A stretch of DNA of 64,000 nt from Capitulum mitella (GCA_030062745.1 CP099839.1:9236118-9300117); one strand, 5' to 3'. Counted from the stretch's first letter, positions 1 through 13,055 are shown. A program made the numbers and translations. The notes: generated from the letters alone by a model not told the origin.

Positions 1-540
1 AGTTTCGTCATTTGCCGCCCACATGGAGACCCGTGACTGGCAAGCTGTGTCATCGGTGTAGGAGATTTTTCAAAGTCGATAGAGCCAGAACCATTCGTAG
101 GCGATCTTTTTCCACTCAGCACCCTGAGGCCCATGTTAAAGTCCATGTTATGCTGATATTGAAATCGATGGAACTGAAATCGGTAGAACCGTTACACTTT
201 TGAACGGTATGTCACATTGGACCGGACTCAGAGAACTAAATGGATATCGCCTCGTTATTTCTAGTGGCCATCAAAGCATCTTATTGCATGACAAGCGGAG
301 ATACTTAGACAATCGACAAAGATGCTCCCGATTGGGACTGGACGACTGATTTGCCGAAAACAATGAAGGATTGAAAAAGGAAAATGTTTTCGTGCCCAAA
401 TAAAATTGGTTAAAAGACGTCCAAAGATGCGTCTGTAAATACAGGCTTTGTGCTGGTTTGTAGGATTATGAAGGGAAATGCCATCTGTCTGTGCTTTCAA
501 CCTATGGACCACACGTAACAGTTTATCAGAAGACTTTAAA
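1..540. other. no gene recognised
   Basis: AT-richer sequence with only short open frames of mixed composition. I see no exon with convincing splice borders, no RNA gene and no repeat shared with the rest of the window. Confidence 0.5.
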
Positions 541-1078
541 GCAAAACCTTTTTAATGGAATGCCAGGGAGAAGACCTCGCCGCCGCCGTTGGCGTCACGA
601 TGAGGCAGACAAAGCGTTCGACTCGGCGTTTCTCGGCTTGTTCCTGGCCCTCCGAGATGGCGTGGCGAAGCGCGTTAGGCCGGAGGTGGCCGCAGACCGC
701 GGACACGCGCTCGGCGGCGAATACCAGCAGGCCGCGATGCGCGACGTCGTCCGCGCCGGCCAGCAGACGAGCTTCGGCAAGTAAATCTGCTGGGCACGTC
801 CCTGACGCAATCGGTAGGCCCAGGACGATAGAGAAGTGCCTTGCGGACCACGTGATGGACCCTGTGACGCCGGAGTGCGTCAACCCGGTGACCAAGGTGC
901 CGCCTAGCGGCGAGCTAGTGGACGTCGCCGTCCGGGTGGCCGACCAGATCGACTCCCACTCGAAGCGGGCCGTGCGGATGAACAGGGAGACGATGAACGT
1001 CACGTGCGAGGCGGTGTTACAGGAGGATCTCCACTCCAAGGAAGGGCTGTTGCATGCGAACTTTGCCACCGGCGATCA
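541..1078. other. GC-rich island, open frames on both strands, unrecognised
   Basis: A sharply bounded GC-rich block in AT-richer surroundings. A minus-strand frame stays open from about 1069 to 539, and plus-strand frames are open over 491-784 and 555-1178; all have high GC at third positions, so codon bias does not choose the strand. The minus frame around 640-790 contains AHRGLLVFAAERVSAV followed by HAISEG, which loosely resembles the end of a histone fold (H2B-like alpha3/alphaC). The plus frame around 880-1040 has a helix-loop-helix pattern of similar size. Neither match is strong enough to name a product. It could be one exon, a decayed gene, or a fragment of a mobile element. Confidence 0.25.
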
Positions 1079-2729
1079 CAGGGAGGAAATGACGTTCCTG
1101 GTGGAGAAAAGGAAGACCGCCTTCACCGGCGGCTTAACCTTTCGTTTCGCGGCGTCTGCATGTTGTACTGGCCAGTAAACTGTACGACTCTTCGTGCCCG
1201 TTTTGTGAGGCTGACGGGACAAAGCCTTTATGCGTCTCGTTAGTGCAGATGACAAACACAGCCAGATCTTGGTAATAATCACTCTCAGGAAATGTCGCGT
1301 TGCAAAGCATGCTATTTTTAGGACAAGCTATTCAGCATCGCTTCTAAAACCAACGCTTAGTTTATGATTTTCTGTTGCCAGACTTGTAAAGGCGATCGAT
1401 CGAACTCTTTTTTAAAAGAAATAAAAGTAAAAAAACATACCAAGATCTCTGCCAAAGGGCGTGTGTCGTGGCGAGTCACCGAAATTTGTTGCTTCTGTCC
1501 TTGAAACGCCTACAGGCGTAGCGTTAAATTCCGCGAACGTTGGAGAAGGAGGTATGTTTTATCTCTGGCAAAATCCATGCATAGACTCAGTAGTCCAGAG
1601 TCAATTCCGCGTCGCAGAATTAACGCCATTGACTAAACTTCTCCAGCAAATTTCCCAGCCGTTGGGTACGTTCATGAACTGACGGTCGGCGTTCACCGGT
1701 CGTTACGTCCGTTACGCGCTGACCGACAAATACGTCACGGACCAGTCAGTGCCACTCTGTAGGGTGCCAAGACATCCGAAAACTGACATCTCGTTTACTA
1801 CCATGCAGGAGCGGCTTGCGCGATGGCAGCAAAATCAAGCACAAAACAACGGCACGGTTAACACCAGTTCAGCACGTCTGGCCGACGCCGACCGGAGCTG
1901 AAATACCCGGCTCGAGTGGAGGACGGTCCAATGGGAGACCCGTCCGAGCACAGTTGGTTCGCGAGGCACGAGGCGCGTCCGTCTAGTTTTAAGGCTGTCC
2001 CAGGGTGAGTTCGGGTTCACCGGGTAACACAAACGGACAAATCTGCGTCCCTGCTGCCTCCATGGAACAATGCACTTATCGTCCCTGTCCGTTGGGCGGT
2101 ATCGAAAGGAGGCCGTGTTTTCTGCGGACCAGCTGCTCCACGACACTCTTCGCCCTGCTCTTGCCCTGCACCTTGTTTGGAGCAACACGTCATGATGATG
2201 CCACCGCCAGCGCTGGTGACACTGTGATGCCGTCGCATGACGCTGTGCTGTGAAGCTGCATTGTGATATAGCTGAGACACACTGGTAGGCATTTTTGTGG
2301 TGCAGCTCCTCTGAGATACGGTTGTCCCATGCTCTAATGCTATGAAGCTTCATTGGTGTCATTATATAGACAGCGTTAGGGAGGAAGAGGGAGGCAAAAA
2401 ATGGTAGGCGGAAGAGACGGCCTGCCAAACATTTTGAACATATTTTTTCCTCCGGGCTAATGTACCGGGCGGCCGCCCCGTGCATCGTGCCACCGTCCGA
2501 GCTGTCCAAGCTGCCTGTGTCGTTACTCGGCTGCCATCAGACGCGACACCCGAGACTGGAGGGCGGGCTGACAAACTGAATGACTGCTCGTCTTGTGCTC
2601 CCTTGGCTCTGCTTGTTTTTCTCTGTTTTAGGTATTGAGAGAGGCTGCAACAGCAACCAGAGTGCAATGGATAACCTCAGAAATAAGTCTGAGTCTTAGT
2701 CTGCTTCAGTTGCGACGTCATTGAGGGTG
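1079..2729. other. no gene recognised
   Basis: Mixed-composition DNA with short open frames only. Minus-strand frames at 1835-2509 and 2362-2667 overlap each other in different frames without homology that I recognise. Nothing here has paired splice sites supporting an exon. Confidence 0.45.
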
Positions 2730-3067
2730 CAGCGGAGCAGCTGCCCCCTCCCCCTGGTCGGCAAAATTTGACATCATCCCAATGGTCATGGGGGTAGCCA
2801 AGTCCCAGACACAGGAGGGGGAACGAATCAGAATCTAGGGGGACAATCAGACCCCAAATCTTGTTTCTCAACGTGATATTGCGAAGAAAGTCCACTTTCC
2901 GACCAAAATTGGGGAGACAAAAAGCCATTTCGCTACAACTGAAGGGGAACCCACCCCGTGCTCCTCCCCCCTCGATGGTTACACCCATGCCAATGCGGTG
3001 CATGGGATGAGAGGAGACTCGAAATGCCGTTTGCCCCCGCTGTTCTGAATACGTGGAGCCGCCACTG
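2730..3067 (+). repeat. copy of dispersed element X (hAT-like MITE), left end degenerate
   Basis: Its middle matches 36,745-36,955 in the same orientation (shared phrases such as AATCAGAATC, GACCCAAAATCTT-like and CCAAAATTGG). Its right end (CGTGGAGCCGCCACTG) matches the right end of the element at 16,621-17,053, and the phrase before it (AAATGCCGTTTG) also occurs at 16,733. The three places therefore look like parts of one non-autonomous family. The left border is uncertain and no target-site duplication is visible. Confidence 0.55.
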
Positions 3068-6000
3068 ACTGGCGCCGCCCTGCCCGGGAAGGTTCGGGCG
3101 CCGGCCAGCGTCCGGCCAGCCTGCGCCCCATCCCAGACAGCCATCCGGGCCGTGCCGCGTCCTATAGTCGCCAGATGCGGCAGATTCACGGCGGCCGCCG
3201 GCCGGCGGCGGCCGCCGCGACGTGGCTCGGCTGGGAGGGGAGGCCGGGCCTCGAGCTGCCGATGTGGCCGCGACCAGGGAGGTAGACGTGACTGGGGACC
3301 AGCTCTAGATGACCGATCGCTGACCTTTGGATGGGTAGGTGGCCGTGAAAGAGTGTTCACCATGAAAGTTTCAATTAGTTTGACTTCTTTAGTATTTATT
3401 AGCGTTTAGCGTTTAGTTTAGTTTTATTAGCGTTTAGTTTGACTTCTTTAGTATTTACGTAAGGCTCACTAGTGGAAATGCCAGCGTTAACCCAATCAAA
3501 CCTCTCCTGAAAATCCAGTTGCAGTCGACTGGCAAAAAGTGTTCCCCAAATGGATTAGGAACATTTTCCCCTGTCCTAGTCTGCATTCAATTTCACACTT
3601 TCAAAGATAATGTTAAAACAAGATGGTTCCAATAGAAACTTCAAAGGCGGACATAGCTAAAAAGAAAGCTGCTTTTACTGCTCTTGAACAAGGGATTTAG
3701 CCTGCTGATATTTTTCTAAGGAAACACGAAAGATTGCAGGTGTTTTTTTCTCGGCGCTTTTTTTGCTCACTTCCACAAGTGAACCGGATCTCTCAAAAAG
3801 GGTAAACTTTATTTCTTCGCCACGTCAGTAAGCGATTTGTCTGATCCAGGACTGAGCCCCGCAGCAGACCGCTCTCATGTGCTAATTCTGCATCATAGCC
3901 TGCAGGAACAGTGCAATGCTTATGTGCCTCACTGCAGTTTTCGCGGAATCTAAGCATAGTGGTGTTTGTTTAATAGCTGCATTAGTCCAACGAATGCTCC
4001 AGAAAAGGTTAATAAATTTCTTTTAGCTTGGCAATGGCAAAAACTGATAATCGGCCTATTTGTTTGTGGCCCAAGAAGACGTCAAACGCGTACTCCGTCT
4101 ACATTCAGTCAGAGGCATAACTCAGCATACCTTTGATATGGAGCATTCCATACCAAAGGAAATCATTCGTATGAAATTCTATACCAGTACATGGACCCGT
4201 ACGTGTTGTTCTTGCTTTATAACATAAAACACTGTAAATACGTTATCAATGGCACATTTTAGGGTTCGATGAATTTATCTTTCCATGCCAAACTTTGTCC
4301 CCGTTCTACACCAATGCCCTCATTGAACGGCGAGTCCTCGATTTTCATTGCGGGTTATGGGCGGTTGGAAATTGCTGATAAAACCCACCAACAGGCTAAA
4401 GATGGATGACATGCTTGACGTTCTCAGTAAACTGAGATAGTTTTGCTTACAGGGGATGGCGCTTGACGTTATTGTTGTTAGTAATGTTGTTGCAGGGGAA
4501 CGTTTATGCCGTGTAGATTTTACCTGGTGCAAATATCAGACAATCGCGTGTTTTTGCCTTTTTTTTACAATTATTCATCACCGCAGGTAGCGAATGTCTC
4601 TATCCGCCAGTTAGGTTACCGTAAAAACCAGGACGTCCTAAATGGCCATACTACAGACGCGTAAAAAAAAAAAATACGGACAAAACGGACCGGAATGAAA
4701 TCCGCCGTGAGACATGACTGCGCCTTATATTTCAGCGGTTTTACAGAAAGAGCTACCATGACCTCACGACTGACAAAGGACCCAATCAACTGCAAAGCAG
4801 CGAAAATCGAAGTTCATGGCTGATGTTAATGCGTGCTGCACCGTATTACAGTGCAGTGTAGCGGTGCAGTTGACGAACCGCTCGGTGGTAGATACCGTGA
4901 AACGCTCAAGCATGCCTCATTGGAGACTTGTATCTTGATCGCACCCTCTTTGAATGTTAGCAGCATAAACATAGTCTATCGACTCAATGTACCATTTCAG
5001 TCCAAACGTAAGATGCACCAGCTCCTGTGCTGAAAGGCTTAAGCTTGGTATGGGCTGTAATCCTCTTGGTGTTGCATTGCAAGGCAATTACGTGTACTCA
5101 TAATGCACATTTTTTTAAAGAACCACCTAAGCCTAAGTCATGGCGTCCTTGTCTTGCGCATCGGACCCCATCCGACATTCCGGTGACTTATAATAACTAA
5201 CATGACTAAAACGATTCTGTCTCCAATCTCTCCACTATAGCCCCGGTGCATCCTGAAATTCTGGTGATGGACTATAAAATCAGCGCAGCTTGCTATAGCT
5301 TTGTTGTGGAATCGTCCGAGCTGAATGGTCACCCACTCCGTGGAATGCATGAATCACAAGGTAGCCACCGGCATTGGATGTCACAAAGCTTATGGCCGCA
5401 GCAGCCGGGTGTATCATTATCTGAAAATTCAACGGTGTTCTCGTGATTCTCCAATTTAAGCTACGTGACTCATTGCCAGATTAGACTGCTCCGTGATCGT
5501 ACATGATACCGTGTTTTTCGGCTTTAGATGACAAAACGTTTGCAGTTTAGATGAGATAATTTTCCCTGCACTACGCTGAATGCGGCCGTCACGGCCCAGC
5601 CATGCCCCGGACAAATTCCGGTAGTCAAAACACATTTTGTCTATGCTTAATTTTTACATCGTGTATAGTATGCATGAAATGGCGCTGTCTGCGACGTAAC
5701 CATATATTTTGAAATCATGAGTACATATTGGGAGGATGTGATGGTCGTGACCCAGTACCAGCCATTTCTTTTCTCCAGGTCGGGACGGCGGGACAACATT
5801 CGAATTACCCTCACTGGTCTCTGGCTTAACAGCCAGGATCTAAATGTCGATTTTGCCCAATTTTCCCTGAACAGTGCATGCATATCCAAACTAGGCTAAA
5901 AAGGTGGATTCAGAGTTACGTTATTAGTAGGGTCTGTCTCAGACGAATACCCAGATGTTTTGCCCTATTTATCCAAGTCCTGGATCCGTCGCTGCGTTTC

Positions 6001-6145
6001 GGCGCATCCTGCGCGCGGTTGTGACGGCCCGGACAGAACCAACACAGGTCTGGCAGCTTTGAGGACCGGGCCGATACTAAATCGGCCTTACTGTTAAAAA
6101 GCATATCTACTCCCCCGCCCTCGTGCTTCCACAACGACCACCGAC
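3068..6145. other. no gene recognised (probable intron 1 of the gene A transporter)
   Basis: If gene A continues leftward, this stretch lies in its first intron. It begins with a GC-rich 250-bp piece (3,070-3,340) and then a short tandem arrangement at about 3,376-3,460 in which AGTTTGACTTCTTTAGTATT occurs twice, separated by TTTAGCG-type repeats. The rest is AT-rich with short frames. I looked for the second SLC22 exon (a cysteine-bearing extracellular loop) on the minus strand and did not find it. Confidence 0.45.
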
Positions 6146-6381
6146 CTGGGTATGGTGAGGTTCTTCCACTGCTCCACAGACATGTTGTAGAGCTCGCGCC
6201 CGGGCACGTGGCACCAGTGGTCCGGCACGGACAACATGAACAGGATGTTGAGCACCATCCAGGCGAGCAGGAACGACACCGGGTACACCAGCACGTAGAT
6301 GAGCCGCCGCTGGAACCAGTCCGTGTTGCCCACCAGCTCGAGGATGTCGTCGAAGTCCATATCGGAGGCCATGGTCGCCAT
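6146..6381 (-). CDS. gene A: SLC22-type organic ion transporter, first coding exon (partial gene)
   Basis: Encodes the cytosolic N-terminus, first membrane helix and start of the large extracellular loop of an SLC22 major-facilitator carrier. Visible features are MDFDDILELVG then the hydrophobic helix LIYVLVYPVSFLLAW, the loop motif SVPDHWCHVPG, and possible N-glycosylation sites NMS and NLT. The exon ends LTIP plus AG before a GTCGGT donor, phase 2, exactly as exon 1 of gene B does, so the two genes are paralogues. Start codons at 6381, 6372 and 6360 are possible; I list the longest form. The family moves organic cations, anions or zwitterions such as carnitine across the plasma membrane; the substrate cannot be told from this exon. 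The remaining exons must lie left of the window or in unrecognised sequence. No break is seen in the exon itself. Confidence 0.85.
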
Positions 6382-7400
6382 CGGCGGCGTCGCTCGACGC
6401 GGCCGCTCGCTGCACGAGACGGCGCGCTCCTCTACCTCATCGGCGCTCCCCAGCAGCCGGCGGCGGCCGTCTGGCCGACTGGGAGGCGATGAGGCAGGCG
6501 AGCGTCAGCGGCAGGCCGGCGGCTCGCCGACGTCCGGCGTCCAGCCGAGGCCGGGACTGAGCGCCGCTGACTCTGAGCGGACCCGCTTTCGGGAGAGTGC
6601 GTCGCGGCAGCTGGCGGCGGCCGCGGTCGGCCGTTTATTTGCGCGCGGCAGGGGCGGCGCGGGCGCGGCGGCCGCAGGTGCTGGCCTTCTGCGGCCGCCG
6701 CCGCTGCGGGGCTTCGGCCGCTAATCTGACGGCGACCCCTGACGGCGGCCGGCGCGCCAGCGCCCCTGGCGGCCGCCGCCGGCAGCCCCCGGGGACGCGG
6801 CGGCCGAACAATATCCGCCGATACGGGCGGGACGCGGCCGCCTCATTGTCCTGCAAAGGCAAATAATCAACAGCGAATGGGTCATCGGCGCCGGCCGTAA
6901 AGTTGCGTTACACACCCTTGACCGGGCCGCGGGCCGGCCGCCGCTGCCGGCGGCTCCGCTGACCCGACCCGGACTGCTGCCGCGGCCGCCCCGGCCGACA
7001 TCACGGCCGGCGTTAGCGCCGTTGCGGGCGTTGTCGGTGCCGTTCGGGCCGGAGGACTCGGGGACCGGTGCTTGCCCGCTGCTGGAGCGAGGCGCCCGCG
7101 CCCGCCCGGCTCTCGGCGATAATGCCTCGGCAACGTGGCGGAAGACCGGCGCCGGGTTTCGGTGTCGCCGGGCCTGAACGCGCCGTTACGGGACCGTGGA
7201 GCGGCGCGGTGCGGCGGCGACGATGACGGTGCGGTCTGCGGTGTTTCCGTGCGTGAGGCCCGTTTGTTTAGGTGCCGGTGGCCGAGGCCTGGACGTGCCG
7301 AGGACGTGACCTTCAAATTGCCTCGCATCCCACCCTCCGTCGCCGAACTATGGACGCCTGGCGAGTGCTGTGAATTGGTCCAGCGCGCGCCAGCCACATG
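6382..7400. promoter_or_regulatory. CpG-rich block upstream of gene A
   Basis: About 1 kb of very high GC content with dense CpG lies directly before the start codon of gene A, on the side where its promoter and 5' leader should be. Long frames here (for example 6,299-6,724 plus and 6,882-7,445 minus) are arginine/alanine/proline rich and read like frames opened by high GC, so I do not call them genes. No TATA box or start site is assigned. Confidence 0.4.
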
Positions 7401-8144
7401 ATAGCCAGCCGAACCCCGGCCGCACTCCTGCTGAAGCGGCTGCAAAGCACATTTGATTTGTCACGTGTTATTGTCTCTCCAATCAACCATTGGCATATTT
7501 CACTGATAATGAACAGCTGTGCTACGGGAAATGTTTTCCACTGGGCACGTGGAGAATTGTCAGCGAATAGTGAACTGGGCGTTTCAAGTGGATTTTCAAG
7601 TATCTTTCCTTACATACGCCATTGTCGTGGTTCCATGTGGAAGATTCCTCTGCAACGGCAATGGACACATGTAGAGGAAAGCAGCATTTAAAATGCTCAT
7701 GTAACAGATTTTCATGCATCACGGGTTCCTGTGCGATGTAAGAGGACGTATGGAGGAACAGTTGGAGAACCTTAAATACTTTGTGGAGCATTACGTTGTG
7801 CGTGGCAGACGCACATGAAAAATATTTTAATGGAATATTGCTAGTTAATAATGTGCTATTCATCGCTCACTTCTTTTGATACATAACTGAAGTTGCCGTA
7901 TAAATACAGTTACACTCTATGTGACAGGCCTGCTATTACTTTATTTTACTTTCAAATGAATAGATTTTCTTACAAAACAAGATCTTTTTCCTTGTTTTGA
8001 TTGACACAGTGACCAACCATTATGACTGTCACGCGACATACGTCAAATGCCTCTCCAAGGATGCACAGAAACAACGTCTGCAAGATCCTGTGTCACACAC
8101 GTTACGCCTACACTCCCTGAGACTTGGACAACGATCCGGGGACA

Positions 8145-8588
8145 CTAAAGGCAATCATGTCGCAGGCCGTCCAAGCTCGTCTCCGCGGGCCACTTCTCCA
8201 CCTCTCGCAGCTGTCTATGCCAAATTTCCTTGTGTGGCTCGTCAGGCATCAACGCATCGTTCAACGCAACGATTCTGCTTCGATAACCAAAATGTTTCGC
8301 AGCATTCCCCAGGCGGCGTCTTAATGGCCGCGGGATGACGAAAGGACCCCGACCTTGAAATGGTCCACCATCTGATCCGATCTCGTTAATTTCCAGGACT
8401 TCCAGGGTTCCGTGGCTGATCGCAGATTTCAGCTGGCGACACAACGGATCCAGCCGAGAGGCGATGACGTACCGATCCAGCCGTGGAAACACTGCAGCAG
8501 GCGTGTTCGTATCTGCCTGGACAAAACTGCTGTGAAAGAGCGCAGCAGGGAAAACTCCTGCCCCATTGGCTCGAAGACGCGTGATTTG
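8145..8588 (-). other. unrecognised open frame
   Basis: A minus-strand frame is open from about 8588 to 8145 (start codon available at 8492, 115 codons). It reads like an ordinary globular protein, for example RLDPLCRQLKSAIS and PHKEIWHRQLREVEKW, and is less biased than the GC-driven frames elsewhere. It has no flanking exon that I can connect, and I do not recognise the family. It may be a fragment of a decayed gene or element. Confidence 0.2.
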
Positions 8589-10589
8589 TTTTGCTTCGAT
8601 TTACTTTCGGTCGATTTTTGCCTGGCTGAATCTGTTCGGTCCACCATACATTCAGTCCGTGGTACTGGTCAGGTGCATCGTCGAGGACAGAGTTCAGTGT
8701 AGCGTATATTCTTGGACTTGTGCCACCAGTCGCATCACTAAGGCCCTCATCAGGCGTGCGTTCCGCCCCTGCTCGGACTGTTCGTCGCTCGGCTCTGAAC
8801 TCGACAGAGTCAGACAGACTTTAGTGAGCAACGGCTATGCAAACCCGGCTGTTAACAGAGAGATAAGACAATATACAGGCACCATGATGCACTAAGACTG
8901 ACACGAACCAAAAGAGTGTAATGGAACTGTTCTGTAAAAGTCAGATGACACCAGCCTACAAAACGGACTGAAAAGTGATAAAAAGCATAGTGCGCAAATA
9001 CGTAATCCCCAAGACAAGAAACGAAAACCTTAAGCTCTTTATTTATTACCAAAACAGGAGGATCCCGAATCTCCTCATGAAAAACAATCCGACTAAAAGG
9101 CTGCACATTGAAAAACACCAACGTTGTGTATCAATGAACATGCTCATGCGAATACAGCAGGCTTCGAGAATCGCACTAAATTCGTGCAGTGGTAACGCCT
9201 TTATCTAAAGGACTAACCATGTACCTTAGTGACAGTGCTCCTGCCCAGCACTCACTGCAGGTGGATGACGAGACTGGCAAGACAGGCACCGACTGATAAT
9301 ACGATATTCTTGACGTATCGCACTAAAACCAGAGACCACAGACGTATCTACGGACATGAGGTCCTTATTTATACAAAAACTCAAATTGATGCTTACAAAT
9401 CAGACCAAATCGTGCGTAGCACTGGAACTGCAAACAACCAATGACATGCGAGACCAAATTTATGCAGTTTAGATTGAACAGACTTAGCTTTAAGTTTTCG
9501 AGCCGGTGAAGCCACGTACAGAATTTGCAACTCTCGGGAAATATCAGCGATTACTTTTATATTTGGGACTCCTAACCTTGTCGGTATTTGCTGGAAACGC
9601 AAAAGTGCAGCTTGACGATCATAGTCTATTTGTAACGCATTCTCAAGATGAAAAATGAACGTCGTTGAAGCGTCGGTTTATGAGTGTTTTATGAACCCGA
9701 TGCCCCGATTAACGACCGAACCAAAGACGACAGTTTGCCCCAAAGAAAAAAACATGATAAGCAAGCTAGTAAAACATAACGTTCCAGTCGCTTTTAAAGA
9801 CATGTCATATATAATATACACAGGTATAATTATGCATATACCTTCATTTATTTATTTAATCGGACAGCAAGGTCTCTAAAGATAAAATAGTTGACTAGTC
9901 GATCATCTGTCATGCCAGCTAGCCTGGTTATGAAGTCATAAGCCGGATCATAGACTCGGATTTCTGAAACGTTTCGTTTTCCTAGGGTTCTCCCTCCATG
10001 GAACATGGTTTCCAATGAAGTCACCACGGTTGTCGTAAATACTAAATAGAAGGCCAGGTATGTCGCATCTGACCATGAATAAAGACAGCGGTTATTCTAT
10101 TGGCATCTCTCTAAACAGTTTCAGTTTTTAGACGACTTAGAAGCGCGTCTCACAAACGTATCACAGGTAAAGAAGCGAACCGCGTTTCTGGATTTCTGTT
10201 GAAATTTCGGTCCAGAAAATATGAAAGCTGAAAGTCCAAGTGATAGGTAAATTTGACAAGATGGCCTAGGTTGAGTACTGTTTACTTTGTAAAACATCCA
10301 TTTTCCTGAGCATGGGCTCCGCCAGTATGGTCAGGAATAGGTCCGAAATCAAGGCATTTCTTTCCTTGTAACTTCCGTGTGGAAGATACCGTGGTGAAGA
10401 TCGTCATTTTTTTTCGGTGGGGGAAGGCAAGTTCTCTTTGCCTCCCAGTCTGGTGGAGCTCATGACAGTTGGGGAATGAGGCACAATAATAGCAAAGTCT
10501 GCCTATCTTCTGATTGTAGTCGCACTGCTAATGTGCATAAAGCAGTTGCCATCTGTGCATACTTGCGCTTGATCCCACTTCCGGGGCAC

Positions 10590-10870
10590 CGATTCCAAAT
10601 CCGTCTCATAGCTTGCTGAATCGATCCTAATTCTGACTGAAAGGATTCCCAAAATCCAAAACAAAGCTCAAAATCTGAATGGATTCTGATTCCGACTCAG
10701 AATGAAATGAATCGATTTTGGAATCGATTCTACTGAGACGCTGGTTTGGATTAAGTCACTGGAATCGATTCCAGTTTCGATTCCGTGATTGCGTGATTCA
10801 GCCCTGGAACATCGGAACGTGGTCGGAACGGAATCGATTCCAGGGTTGACTTTGATTCAGATGGAACTGA
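10590..10870. repeat. cryptic repeat rich in GGAATCGATTCC palindromes
   Basis: The 12-base palindrome GGAATCGATTCC and near copies (GAATCGATTC, GATTCTGATTCC) recur through this stretch, with CGGAACG words between. It looks like slippage-grown low-complexity DNA or the internal part of a short satellite. Confidence 0.6.
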
Positions 10871-12084
10871 GCACAGGTGTGTTCTGTGTGCCCGTTGTTC
10901 GGCCTCGGACTGATCCCACACGTCGTCGCTCGTCTTTGATACTGAGAAAAAGAAACGAGTTTCCCGCGTGCTGTCTGGTAAAGGATTACTGATTGACGCG
11001 TGATTCAAACAGACCCGTCCGTTGGCTCTCGAGGTGGACGAGGGACGGGGAGGAGGGCGGGGAAGAAGGGGAAAAGGAACCTAATGCGATATCGTGCAAC
11101 CAAGGCGGGTTAAATAACGACTTACGTCTCACAAACTGGCAGCGTGTAAATGCATCAGAAATATGCTCATGATCAGGTATGGCGCTGGATCCCAAATGGA
11201 ACGCAGGCTATCCCTGTCTTGAATTTCATCTTCTACTCAGCTCGGCAGGAGCCTAACAATGCTCTTCGTACCTTATTTGTCATACATTTTTTTTTGTTAA
11301 AATTATGCTGTGTTGTTTTGCCAGTGATAATGTGAACGTCTTCGTCATTTGTTATTGCTTTTTTCACGTTTCCTGGAACCCATTATTGAACTGATGCTTT
11401 AAACGTGTGAAATCAAACGCAACAAAGATTTCGGTTATAGCAAGGTAATCTACACTTTGTATTATCTCGGACGTTGATCACCAGTTCACTGCAAGCGAGG
11501 CCGTAGACCACGTGAGTCGTGTCTGAACACTAGCAGCCGGCCGGCCAGCTCAGCCGTAATGCTTTTTTGAAGCAAATACCCCGCAGCCACCTGGGTGTTG
11601 AATCATACAATTTCACCAACAAAACGACAAGTCTTGAAAATTACATTTTCGTCCAAAATATGTAAATTTGTGCCTTTTTCTTCCTACAGTGATGACGTAC
11701 ATCTACCTTGTGCAGTATATGCCTTGGTTCCTTGGCCTATTCCGGTTTGATGTTTCCGCCCTTTATCTTTTCTTCAGCTATTTTTGTGTCGCTCAGCGAT
11801 GGCAATGAACAACATCAGACCGTCGGAGCGCCCTTGAAATTGCAAGCTGCGGTTCCTTAGGCACAAAATACCCAGCGCCTCACGGTAATGGGACTAATTG
11901 TCGTCGCTGGAGGTTACTCCGGTAAAAATTTTCATTTTCCTAGTGCGCGTGCATTTATCACGAAATTCGTTTGCGCTATTTTGGTTTTTGGTTGTGGTTT
12001 TTGTGCGAACATGTTTTTCTGCCGCACGGACAAAAAGAAACAATGGTCGTGCGGTTTTACTTTGAAATTGCTTCAGTTGTCAAG

Positions 12085-13055
12085 AGTCGACGTGAATCCA
12101 GACTATTTTCAAAGTCCGCAAAGCGCCGAACTGGAATACAATTTTGAACATAGTCGACAGGTTTGGCAGTGAGGTGCTGTGGAGAACTTGAACAAGCTGA
12201 AATGTGACTCCAGACCCACCAAGCAAAACAAAGAGATGGCCGAAAAGGCAATGAGCGCCCTCCAGCGAAGCCCGAAGGGGCCTTTGCGGAGATTCAGCCA
12301 AGAGCTAGGTGGGAGCAGCTAGTAGGCCGGATCGAGAGAGATCACATTCACTTCTTCCCATGCAAGATCACTACCCATCAGAAGCTTTCCCGGACTGATA
12401 ACTAGCTCCTACAGCGCCTGGTTTCTTGAGGGAGTACGACTCGTCGACATCCTTCCCAGAAAACCTGTGGTTTTCTGATGAGGCCTTTTTGCCTTGACGG
12501 TCGTGCATACAGGGCAGAAGTACAGATTCTGGTCTACTAAACCACCAGAAGAAGTTGCTAAACGATCCCTCTAGAACCGGAAGTGCACTGCTTGGTGCAC
12601 CCTGAGCGTGCATAGCATCATTGTCCCATTCTTCTTTGAAGAATATGACGGCCAGCGTGTCACTGCGAATGCCGTGAGGTCCAGGCGGGGCGTCTCCAGG
12701 TTTCTAAAGAGCCTCACTCATAGATGTCGTGTCAATCTGCAGGCCAGCGGTTCCAGAAGGATGGTGCCAATGGTCACTCAGCTGCCATGACTCGGGAGTG
12801 GCAACGAGGGAGGTTCGGCAAGCGTCTCATCTCTCTCAAGAAGCCAGTTTCATCGCCACCTCGTTCTACAGACCTGAACCCTATGGACTGGTTCCCATGG
12901 GGGTACCTGAAGCCCAAAGTGTACCGAAAAACCCCTGAACCGTCCAGGAACTCAAGGAGACGATCAGTCAGCTGTCCGTGCGGTTCCAAGAGCAACATGC
13001 GGCGCTGCCATCCAGTCCGCCGAACGTCGAGCGTCACTGTGCCTAGAACGTAAGG
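12085..13055 (+). mobile_element. Tc1/mariner-superfamily transposon, decayed transposase
   Basis: Pieces of one transposase appear in order on the plus strand. A helix-turn-helix segment (TILNIVDRFGSE, about 12,140-12,175) is followed by a second one (PLRRFSQELG, about 12,281-12,310). The first catalytic aspartate lies in LWFSDEA (about 12,465-12,485), and a family-typical IIVPFFFEE at about 12,620. The second aspartate lies in KDGANGH (about 12,754) and the third in STDLNPMDW (about 12,866), then WGYLKPKVY. About 36 residues separate the second and third aspartates. The pieces lie in different frames and are broken by stops (for example after the SDEAF segment), so no active enzyme is expected. 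Terminal inverted repeats were not found. A broad relative of the mariner-like elements common in insects and crustaceans. Confidence 0.8.

Larger units (their letters stand above)
7401..12084. other. intergenic DNA, no gene recognised
   Basis: AT-rich, short frames only, apart from the two items listed separately at 8,145-8,588 and 10,590-10,870. No homology recognised on either strand. Confidence 0.5.
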
